NCBI GenBank assembly: GCA_027596195.1
Contig: JADGJG010000682.1
Coordinates: forward strand, 1 to 14,225
DNA length: 14,225 bases
Direction: 5' to 3'
Source: Podochytrium sp. JEL0797
Lineage: Eukaryota; Chytridiomycota; Chytridiomycetes; Chytridiales; Chytriomycetaceae
Part shown: piece after piece, positions 7,694 through 14,225 of the stretch
Layout: the number at the start of each line of letters is the position of its first letter
Position numbering within the stretch: position 1 is the stretch's first letter
Notes under the pieces: model-generated
What the model was told of the DNA's origin: nothing
The model's database searches: none
What the model saw: only the letters and a program-made list of their open reading frames with translations
Made by a program: the position numbers and the translations under genes

Positions 7694-9714
7694 TTATTTC
7701 TGCTCCTTCTTCTCACCCAACAAATCACCCAACGAATTCACCAACCCTTCCACTTCCTGTCCCCCCGTCATCGCTTCGCGCTTTATCACCGCACCAACCA
7801 CACCCACCGCCGCCTTCCTCACGGCCGTCTCCGACTCCGACTCCTTCGCGCGACGGCCTGCATTCAAACACGCCAACAACTCCACCGCGGCACCATGCTT
7901 CGCGTCAATACCCTCGAACGCAGACAAATAATTCTTCACAACCGTTTCCGCAAACGAGACATCTCCCAAAGACGCGCAACTCGCACGCAGGAACGATCCC
8001 GCGATCCGAGTGTTCTCGAGGTTCATGCCCGTCATGAGGCGGCTCCATTCTGGTTGCGTCAACGTGTCGAGGAGTCCACGCGTTGACGATTGGGATTGGA
8101 TCGATTCATACACCATTCGCAGGACCATGGGGTGATGACGTCCCAGCACCGAAATCACCTTTCCAGCGTTCTTGGCACTCACGAGACCATTCGATGCTTC
8201 GATGCATCGGATCCAGAGTTTCACTATTGGCCAATAGCATTCTCCATCTACACCGTTTTGGAACGCCGTGCTTGAAAGCACGTGTGTGCCTAGAAAGGTG
8301 GCCAACGGAGAAACGGACCGGCCTTTCTGCATTTCGCGAGTCATCGAGTCTGTGAGGATTCGTTCCACTCCCATCCAGTCCCCGCGTTTGAGGTACTCGC
8401 GGGCCAGGACGACTGATGCGGCGGGGGTGAGTCCGGTTTCTGTGCGGGATGTGATGCGGGTGACGAGGTCCAAGGCTCCTGAGAGGATCTCGTTGGGTGG
8501 TGTGGAGGAGGATTCGGAGGCGCGAATGTAGCCGTCGAGGAGGGCAGATTGCACGTTCGGTTTCGTGAGCATTTGACCGTGTGAGAAGCGTTCGAGTTCT
8601 TGGAGGATCGAGAAGATGGCGGGGGGGCCTTCTGTGCGGCTTCGGCGGGTGATTACGTGGACGAATGTGGAGCCCGTTGCGTGCGAGGAGGAGAGCAGGT
8701 GGGAAAGGGTGTTTCGGAAGGTCGTGTCGATGGTGGTGGGGTCTTCTGTGGAGGCGTTGCAGAGGGCGAGGATGCGGTTGTAGAGTTGGGCGGGGAGGGG
8801 TGGGGTGGTTGGGGAGTTGAGGAGCGATTCGAGGGCTTTGGTGGCGAATGCGAGGTGGGAGGGGGAAGTGAGAGAGAGGAGGATGGGGGTGATGAGGGCG
8901 GGTGTGGGCGTTGGGAGGGGTGTTTCTTTGAGGAGCTGGAGGACTGGTTGTATTGATGGTTGGTGAGTCGTTGGATGGGTGAGGAGTAGAAAAAGCAAAA
9001 AAGCGCACCCTTGACTGCGTCTTCGAGTCTCCCAGCTTTGCAATAGATTCGAATGAGTTCGACATAGGGAGATTCTCCCACGAATGGGCTTTTGGTTTGC
9101 GAACAGGCGAGCTCGCTGTGATATCGCATCAGAAGGCTCTCGGCAAGGTGGATTCGCTGAGAGGAAGCAAGGCGGCGCATGAGGTGGACAAGGGCTGATG
9201 CGAGAAGGTGTGGGTGGAGCGCTGGCGGCGGTGCGTCGGGTGCGAATGCGCTCAAGAGGTGTGCGAATGTTTCGTTCGCAAGGGCATCCCCGTCCAGGCC
9301 CGCAGCATTGAGACTCTCCACTAGGGGAGCGATGTGGATGGCTAGGGAAGTGGAGGGTGCGTATGCTGGTACTGGGGAGCGTGAAGAGTGCGAAGTGTGT
9401 GCCTTGGGAGTGGGTGCCTTGGGATTGGGTGAAGAGGAGGTGCGTGCCTTGGGGTGAGCAGGCAGGACCCCGCGCAACAAGGCATCGACGGCCTTGTCCA
9501 ACTGCGGCGAAACGAGGGTGCTGCGCGGCGCCTTTCGGCGGCGTGTTGGTTGCGGCGGAGGGGAGACTGTCGGCGCAAACGCTTGTGCACTCGACGGGGC
9601 TTCGCGGCGCCACAGCGGAAACACGCGCTGAGACACACACACTACGCTTTGGTCACGCGCAGAGAAAAGCGGCAGTCGCTGCGCTGCGGTGCTGAGCGTG
9701 CGAATCTGCTTCAT
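7694..9714 (-). CDS. Pentatricopeptide-repeat-like protein, probably mitochondrial
   Basis: Exons on the minus strand are 9714-9009 and 8943-7694, giving 651 residues. The 65-nt intron (9008-8944) starts GTGCGC and ends ACCAG. The ATG at 9712-9714 is preferred over the open frame upstream because it begins MKQIRTLSTAAQRLPLFSAR, an Arg/Ser-rich, acid-free presequence of mitochondrial type. A Pro/Ser/Lys-rich linker follows, with the repeated phrase PKAPTPKAHT around residues 90-110. The body is built of helical pairs. The clearest PPR unit, YVELIRIYCKAGRLEDA running into VKVLQLLKETPLPTP (about residues 219-249), is split by the intron. Weaker PPR/TPR-like units include AQLYNRILALCNA, NVQSALLDGYIRASES and VVLAREYLKRGDWMGVERIL. 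PPR proteins bind organellar RNA for processing, stability or translation; the RNA target cannot be inferred. The C-terminus is Lys/Glu-rich (GEKKEQK). The family call rests on one good repeat and the presequence. Confidence 0.72.
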
Positions 9715-9821
9715 CGTTTTTCTTTTTGTTGATCTCAAAGCGATCGCGAAAAAAGGGAGGATTCCGCGAAACTCCCTGCCTTCACACTGCCTTCACAACT
9801 CAAGGCCAAATAATAACAAGA

Positions 9822-10440
9822 TTATATTATATCTTGAATATTTGATATAATATTCCCATTCTTTCTTAATATTCCAGACGGCTTCCGACACGCAAGCCGC
9901 TCGGAACTCTTGTTGAAAGCGAGAAGGACAACGGGAGTCCAAAAGGAGTCCACAACAGGCAATATTGTCAACGCAGAAAGAAGGTTGCTGCTATAGGCGA
10001 CACGATTATGTAATTCTCTGCTGCCGACAGCTGCACAAAACACACGATCGACTTGAGGTGCAATGCCACGAGTCCTGTGCTCAAAAGAAGATATCGAGTT
10101 AGTGCGGCTCTGTATTGGGAGTAAGCTTTTACATCATATCTTTGGGTGAGAACATTTTCTTGAATTCTAAATTAACCACTCGCTGTTTGTTGGGCTTATT
10201 TGAGAATTTTATAACCCTCCAGTCCCAAGTTCAAGTCCATTGGTATAGCTGACGACCCAAGACTCGTTCAATACATCTGTCAAACCGCCAATTGTAATCG
10301 AGGTGGAGATAAGAAACACGATTTGAAGGTTGCCGCACCAAACGTTCCCAGTTTTTGAGAATGGCAATCAGGAGCGCCGAGTTCAGCAAAACGCCGAAAC
10401 CAAATACTTCACATCCGACGTGTGCGAAAGGAAAAGCGTT
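9822..10440 (-). pseudogene. Seven-transmembrane receptor-like (GPCR-like) pseudogene
   Basis: Four minus-strand fragments in different frames read in order as pieces of a 7TM receptor-like protein. Piece 1, from 10440, is VFGFGVLLNSALLIAILKNW followed by ERLVRQPSNR; this is a hydrophobic TM1 and the short basic first loop typical of rhodopsin-like receptors. Piece 2, to the stop at 10209-10211, is FLISTSITIGGLTDVLNESW, TM2-like, entered by a frameshift. Piece 3 (10129 to the stop at 9968-9970) contains YSQYRAALTRYLLLSTGL, resembling the TM3 end with a DRY-like position as TRY. Piece 4 (ORF ending at 9822) has SALTILPVVDSFWTPVVLLA followed by FNKSSERLACRK, TM7-like plus the basic C-tail. Several stops and frame changes separate the pieces, and TM4-TM6 are missing or unrecognisable. 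No spliced intron set restores one frame by eye. Expanded families of such receptors are plausible in chytrids. The family name is an inference from motif order and hydrophobicity. Confidence 0.62.
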
Positions 10441-10937
10441 TCATTCCTCACGTGCTTGGAATCAAATTTTTGAAATTGAGGTTTTTAATCATTGAAAACA
10501 ATTCATATTATGAAAAGTAAGAGCATACTTTTGACTCATCGAGTTTGACGGGTACTGTAATTTTAAATATTTTACTCTGAATGTGGCCGGGAGCGGCAAC
10601 TCTGGAATGAAAAGTATGACGTGGCGACAAAACGGGGCAGATCGAGTCGTGAAATAAGATAATTGCAGGGTCAGATTTGACGGAGGAGAAAGTCGTATTC
10701 CAACCACAAAAAATCATAGAAGGTAGAACGAATCGCAATTTGGGATGCTTCTCAATACCCTTTCTTATCCAAACAAATGTATAGTAGATCTGTAAACGCG
10801 TTGAACGCCCTGCGCGGACCAACCCAGAGATGCGGACCCCCACTTTTGTGCATTGAAAATTTGCAAAATCTTCTGCGCGTCGACATTTGCTCCACGCACC
10901 ACCACCACCACCACCACCACAACAACAACAACCATCA
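10441..10937. other. Spacer and putative promoter/5' UTR of the zinc-finger gene
   Basis: About 500 bp separates the receptor-like relic from the zinc-finger start codon. The left half is AT-rich and shows no recognisable coding. The last 40 bp before the ATG are (CAC)8 at 10897-10920 followed by AAC repeats to 10932. The frame through this tract is open from a TTG at 10887 and would encode a P/Q-rich N-terminal extension, but there is no ATG, so the tract is treated as 5' UTR. Confidence 0.5.
10897..10932 (+). repeat. Trinucleotide microsatellite (CAC)8(AAC)n
   Basis: Eight perfect CAC units (10897-10920) run directly into AAC units up to 10932, ending five bases before the zinc-finger start codon. 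It is a length-variable element in the leader, and the ACA/CAC-rich sequence would keep the leader unstructured. Confidence 0.85.
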
Positions 10938-12071
10938 ATGGATACCAACACGGATTCAAAACTGCCAAGCTTCAGTGATCTGTACGCTTCCGTCCTGCAA
11001 ACGGATCCTTCAGCCACTCGGATCGCCCTTTCCGACGCAGGAGCGCAGAATACTGACCCGGTGTTCGAATCAAATGATACCCCAGCAGCTTCTTCTACTA
11101 TTACCGACCCTATCTCGATTCCAATTGATCCGGCCGTCGTGTCCGTCGCGAATCCGGGTGCTTTCTTTTCCATGGGCCCGTTATCTACTACTCCACCGCT
11201 GGCCGGATCGAGTGTTGGAAGCACGGATTTCATGAGTATTCCTGCTGTATTTGGTGGTCAATTTGGGGATGAGAGTGCGGGTGGTATCGGGCTCCAGTCG
11301 GTGCACACAGGGGCGCTGTTATCTGAGGAGATTGGGCGCGAGGAGATAACGATTTCCAACGTGTTTGGACACCAGCCACATTCAGAAATGTTTGGATACG
11401 GTGCCATGGATCACGAGTTTTATGGTGGTGACTTGCAGGGTGTTTTGCCTGGAATGAATGCTAGGTCGGCGGTGGGAGAAATTGGACCGGCGAAACAAGA
11501 GGCACCTGCTGCGCAAATGTATGCGTGCAAATACGAGGGGTGTGGCAAAACGTTTACATACTTGTCGATTTTGAAAGTCCACACGAGAGTTCATACCGGG
11601 GATCGGCCGCACAAGGTAGTTTTTTTTTCTTCTCATCATCGCCTTCTATTGAGTATATTCTGATGATACTTTTCGCGTTATATTTGTGTTTAGTGCCATT
11701 TGTGTGAAAATGCATACACGACGTCCTCGCGCCTCAAAATCCATGTCCGAACCCACTCGAACGAGTCTCCGTACGTTTGCGAGGTCCCCGGATGCGGCAA
11801 ACAGTTCAAGAGCAACAGCAACCTCACGCAGCACTCTCGCGTTCACATGGACAAGCAGCAACGTGCGGAGTTTTTGGCGCTCAACCGAAGGACGGTGCCT
11901 TGTAAAGGGTGTGGCAATTTGTACAAAACAGTCAAGTCCATGGACCAGCATTATTGGCGGGAGCATGTGGAGAAGGGGAAGAATGGGAGTGGGAGTGGCG
12001 TGGATCGGGAGAGTTCGGTGCAATCGGGTGAGGTAGAGAAGGAAGGAGAGGAGGAGGGTGGCTTGGAATAG
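10938..12071 (+). CDS. C2H2 zinc-finger protein with four fingers, putative transcription factor
   Basis: Exons 10938-11615 and 11694-12071 join in frame to 351 residues; the 78-nt intron (11616-11693) starts GTAGTT and ends GTTTAG. The first in-frame ATG (context ATCAATGG) gives MDTNTDSKLPSFSDLYASVL. Residues 1-190 are Ser/Thr/Pro/Gly-rich and acidic with no known fold, a typical activation-domain composition. Fingers: ZF1 Cys197, Cys202, His215, His219 followed by the TGERP-type linker HTGDRPHK; ZF2 Cys227, Cys230, His243, His247; ZF3 Cys255, Cys260, His273, His277; ZF4 Cys296, Cys299, His312, His317, after an 18-residue spacer. ZF1-3 form a closely spaced DNA-binding array; ZF4 is more distant and atypical. 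The tail is Gly/Ser then Glu-rich. It probably acts as a sequence-specific nuclear regulator, with unknown targets. The intron falls exactly between the ZF1 linker and the first Cys of ZF2. If it is retained, the reading frame stops at 11661-11663, leaving a one-finger product. Confidence 0.9.
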
Positions 12072-12183
12072 TCTTGCCTTTTGTTTATTGTGATCCATGT
12101 CTATATGATAATATCGCTGAGTGGTGTGGAATAATATTGCGTGAAGTGGATTTCGTTTTGTCGCATCCTTTTCAAAAACAGCC

Positions 12184-13559
12184 ATGAGCACGATTGATCG
12201 GAGGGGATCTCTCGGCGGATTTCTCACGCGGCTCAAGACGCTCTTCCACAGCAACAGCAACAGCTCTGGTTCTCATGCGCTGCCGCGGCGGGGCGCCTCG
12301 AGTAGTCGGGTTCCGGACGGCGTCGGATCGCTGGATCCACATCTTGGGCGCGCCAGGGCCAGGGCCGGCGTGCACACAGGAAGCAGCCAGGTGTCTTCGG
12401 GTGCGGATATAGTGCCGTGCGCGGGGACGTCTAGGAACGCGGGGTAAGGCTCCATCAGGAGGCGTGTTCCTTGCTTGTTCTGAGGTTCAACACCACCCAC
12501 AGCAGCATGCTCTACCGCGACTCGTCCGACGACTCTGGGGACGACTCGGCCTCCACCCACACATCCCACACCTCACGCACTACTCGCAGCAAATCCACAG
12601 CATCGCGCGTCTCGCGAGGCAAACTCAAGAAAAGTCGTCGCTTCCGTAGCCACAGCCAAACCTCCCAGAACGCCTCCTTGCGCATGATCGTGTCCGACTC
12701 CCTCAGAGACAGGCACTCGTCTGTTCACTCGGACGCAAACACCACGGATGACCGTCACGACGATTTTTTGGCCCCGCATCAACTTGCCCCGCTGATCCAT
12801 CCGCAGCAGATGCGTGTCGTGTCTTTTACCCCGGATGTGCTGAATACTGCGTCGCCTCAGGGAATTCCGATCCCGTACCACACCAATTATCCCGTTTCGT
12901 TGTCTGCCGCCTCCATCAACTCAAACATTTCCATCCCGCTGCACGACCATTATCTGAGATCCACCAATGGAACTATCATTTCGTCGGGAAATCGGCCTCC
13001 GAGTATTGCAAGCACTACAAACACGTCGTTGAGACATTACGGTGGCCTTTCTGGAGGCGGTGTTGGCGTTGGGGGAGGCGAAGGTGGCGCAACTGGTGGG
13101 GGTGGCGGCGGCGGGGGAACGAGAAGTATTCAGAGTCTCTACAACACGAGTATTTATACATCCGGTACGGGAGCTGGGGTTGGCGGAGGCAGTCACTTGA
13201 TGTTTTTGCCGACGGGGAGCAACGCGGGTGGTGTGCTGAATGGGAATGCGAGTACAATCAGTGGAGGTGGTGGAGATAGGGATACGTTTAGGGAACTTGG
13301 AAGTAGAGGGGACCGTGGCGGGGGCGGTAGTACCATGAGTGGTGTCGATCGCATGGGTGCGCATTTGGATAACGCGTCCATCCGCGGAATTCCGCCCGCC
13401 ACTATTGTGGAGCGCGCCGAAAGAGAACGCGAGAGGGATCGGAGGATCGGGGATGTTTTCAGTGCAGTTAGTGTGAAGACGGCTCTCAGTTTTGGTGAAA
13501 AGAGTGGGGTGACGGGAACATTGGATTCAAGAAGTGTGTGGAGTGTCGGAAGTGGATAG
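12184..13559 (+). CDS. Hypothetical Ser/Gly-rich basic protein, low complexity
   Basis: No domain is recognised. Proposed exons are 12184-12443 and 12503-13559, giving 438 residues. The donor is GTAAGG at 12444; the acceptor is the CAG ending at 12502, one of a tandem CAGCAG pair (12500-12505), and either leaves the frame open. An AG at 12483-12484 would also keep frame (41-nt intron). The start is the first ATG, 112 bp after the zinc-finger stop. The N-terminus MSTIDRRGSLGGFLTRLKTL has an RRxS site of the PKA type and a short amphipathic segment. An acidic/Ser patch (YRDSSDDSGDDSAS) precedes a basic stretch (RGKLKKSRRFRSHSQ) suited to a nuclear signal. The middle is Asn/Ser/Thr-rich, followed by several glycine runs. 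Near the C-terminus VERAERERERDRRIGDV is a charged helix, and the protein ends SLTGTLDSRSVWSVGSG-like, Ser/Gly-rich. A largely disordered, phosphoregulated protein is inferred. Confidence 0.68.
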
Positions 13560-13579
13560 ATTTTGGGGTAGCAATTTTA

Positions 13580-13761
13580 TAATACATTTTAGCTCTTTTT
13601 TTGCTGCTCATACTTGGGACACTCTCATGGGGATGAGATGTGAAGCGAAAGTTTGGAGGAAACATAAGAATAGTATGTGTTCATACTACCACTGCTATTC
13701 TTATGGACTACTGGCATTGAGGGGATGCAATTCTCTAGATAATATGCTCCTGTATACTTGA
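13580..13761 (+). pseudogene. Possible decayed C-terminus of a TnpB/Fanzor-like nuclease
   Basis: The frame 13534-13761 leaves the last bases of the Ser/Gly-rich gene in another frame and reads through TWDTLMGMRCEAKVWRKHKN, SMCSYYHCYSYGLL and ALRGCNSLDNMLL to a stop at 13759-13761. The order (Cys, basic K-W-R-K-H-K stretch, paired Cys, then R-x-C-N-S-x-D-N-M-L-L) resembles the end of TnpB/Fanzor proteins, where a zinc ribbon leads into the RuvC III motif with consensus near RD.NA..N(I/M)L. Here the catalytic Asp position would be Gly (R-G-C-N for R-D-x-N), and one partner of each Cys pair is missing, so any such protein is dead. No RuvC I or II region exists upstream, because the neighbouring gene occupies that space. 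The alternative is a chance ORF in the 3' UTR of the upstream gene. The call depends partly on the hairpin-rich tract that follows. Confidence 0.33.
13663..13705. repeat. 11-bp perfect inverted repeat with inner hairpin
   Basis: CATAAGAATAG (13663-13673) is complementary to CTATTCTTATG (13695-13705), and inside it TATG (13674-13677) pairs with CATA (13682-13685). It lies inside the Fanzor-like frame, just upstream of the hairpin series, and may be the first stem of the same structured region. Confidence 0.7.
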
Positions 13762-13899
13762 GATACAGGCGACTTGGTATTCATCCATCCTCAAGGGTGA
13801 CAAGCTCCTGCAGTCTGTGTTTCACAGGCAGCTTTCCATAATTAGTTGGAAAGGGTGGGCACGTTCTTGTCGGGATATAAACCCCCGAGCTTTGGGGGG
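13749..13899 (+). ncRNA. Candidate structured RNA / element right end with four consecutive hairpins
   Basis: Four hairpins follow one another. CCTGTAT (13749-13755) pairs with ATACAGG (13763-13769). CTGC and CTGTG (13808-13811, 13815-13819) pair with CACAG and GCAG (13823-13831) around a TTT loop. CTTTCCA (13832-13838) pairs with TGGAAAG (13847-13853), though its first bases are shared with a possible extension of the previous stem. CCCCC (13882-13886) pairs with GGGGG (13894-13898) around GAGCTTT. The last hairpin has the look of the terminal hairpin at the right end of IS200/IS605-type elements, which in TnpB and Fanzor systems is part of the guide (omega) RNA lying downstream of, or overlapping, the nuclease gene's 3' end. 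Position just after the Fanzor-like tail fits that. No covariation or transcript evidence is available here, and a hairpin-rich MITE or 3' UTR is the alternative. Confidence 0.35.
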
Positions 13900-14225
13900 A
13901 ACTCTGAGAAGTAAGGGTGCCTCTAGAAACTGAAGTTGTCTGATTGAAATCGGCTGAGTCTTGCTCGCTTTTTTTGGGGGTCGACAGAAAAAGGTGACCC
14001 TAAGGGTGACTTTATAAACATGTTTTGGGGCTCATTTCGAAGCAAAAAAAAAAAAATCGAGACGACAAAATCACAGGAGAACCCGGTAAATCGCAGAAAA
14101 CCACCTTGTGCACACATATATGCCCGTTGAGCAACGTAAAAAATATTTGATATTTCCCGTCGAGCAACGATGAAATATTGCCCCCCCTGGCGATTTCCAA
14201 TTGTCGTTTCCAAACAAAAACAAAC
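13900..14225. other. Repeat-rich right edge, no gene identified
   Basis: The only sizeable frame is on the minus strand (14213 to 13923), which includes GGQYFIVARREISNIFYVAQ and a Phe-rich stretch over the poly-A tract at 14044-14056. It looks like translation of a dispersed non-coding repeat, not a protein. AAGGTGAC (13991-13998) and AAGGGTGAC (14002-14010) are adjacent near-copies, and AAGGGTGAC also occurs at 13793-13801. The last bases are A/C-rich and, inverted, resemble the first 20 bases of the window. Confidence 0.45.
14123..14169. repeat. Imperfect direct repeat, 33-bp period
   Basis: CCCGTTGAGCAACG (14123-14136) recurs as CCCGTCGAGCAACG (14156-14169) with one mismatch, 33 bp apart. 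The first copy contains the perfect short hairpin CGTTG-AG-CAACG, and the spacer contains AAATAT-TTG-ATATTT. The pair looks like the end of a longer tandem array or of a transposon terminus cut by the window edge. Confidence 0.75.

Noticed and set aside
8106..9065. 319-residue minus-strand ORF overlapping the PPR-like gene
   Set aside because: Its His/Pro/Arg-heavy composition is typical of a shifted frame over GC-rich coding sequence; the joined PPR-like frame explains the same bases better.
10508..11233. Long minus-strand ORF (241 residues) antisense to the zinc-finger gene
   Set aside because: It starts inside the first exon of a well-supported gene, is Gly/Val-rich from the complement of the CAC repeat, and shows no family motif.
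11655..11675. CTGATGA core like a hammerhead ribozyme
   Set aside because: It lies in the zinc-finger intron without the GAAA core and helices needed; CTGATGA alone is common and here may serve as the branch region.
12921..13364. Minus-strand ORF opposite the Gly-rich segment
   Set aside because: Composition is only the reverse reading of glycine and serine codons; no start context or motif.
13990..14010. Telomere-like CCCTAA / TAAGGG near the right edge
   Set aside because: There is only one CCCTAA overlapping one TAAGGG inside a short direct repeat, with no tandem array.
13923..14213. 96-residue minus-strand ORF at the right edge as a protein
   Set aside because: It spans a poly-A/T tract and the 33-bp repeat, and its Phe-rich stretch is just the homopolymer. 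It looks like a translated dispersed repeat.
1..14225. CRISPR array, tRNA or rRNA genes
   Set aside because: No regularly spaced repeats with unique spacers, no cloverleaf with a TTCGA-type T arm in the right context, and no rRNA-like conserved blocks were seen. The gene structure is eukaryotic.

Overview
The window looks like a piece, probably a whole small contig, of a chytrid-type fungal genome. All intact genes except one small candidate are interrupted by short GT..AG spliceosomal introns of about 45-90 nt. Recognisable products are eukaryotic (GINS subunit Psf1, a PPR-like organellar protein, a C2H2 zinc-finger factor, a GPI-anchor-like Cys-rich surface protein). The decayed families (7TM receptor-like, protein kinase-like, possibly Fanzor-like) fit early-diverging zoosporic fungi. 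The assignment is an inference; no rRNA, tRNA or other strong taxonomic marker is present.

Layout. (1) 1-538: poly-C tract, then the 3' end of a flavin reductase-like gene (+) running off the left edge. (2) 746-1719 (-): PSF1, three exons. (3) ~1870-2605 (+): protein-kinase-like pseudogene with recognisable HRD and DFG motifs but a frameshift, an in-frame stop and truncation. (4) 2697-3876 (-): Cys-rich, probably GPI-anchored protein with an internal duplication. (5) 4390-6569 (-): five-exon gene for a ~643-residue helical-repeat-like protein of unknown function. (6) 6570-7693: 1.1 kb without a convincing gene. (7) 7694-9714 (-): two-exon PPR-like protein with a mitochondrial-type N-terminus. 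(8) ~9822-10440 (-): multiply frameshifted relic of a 7TM receptor-like gene. (9) 10938-12071 (+): four-finger C2H2 protein. (10) 12184-13559 (+): Ser/Gly-rich basic low-complexity protein. (11) ~13580-13900 (+): possible decayed C-terminus of a TnpB/Fanzor-like nuclease followed by a run of hairpins ending in a C5/G5 hairpin like those at the right ends of IS200/IS605-type elements. (12) 13900-14225: repeat-rich right edge with a 33-bp-period imperfect repeat.

The genes do not form a pathway. This is a mixture of housekeeping genes (replication initiation, organellar RNA metabolism, transcription) with relics of expanded or mobile families between them. The most interesting signal is the Fanzor-like tail plus structured-RNA candidate near the right end; next are the two broken signalling genes (kinase and receptor). 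Splice models were made by eye from GT/AG sites and reading-frame continuity and have no transcript support.
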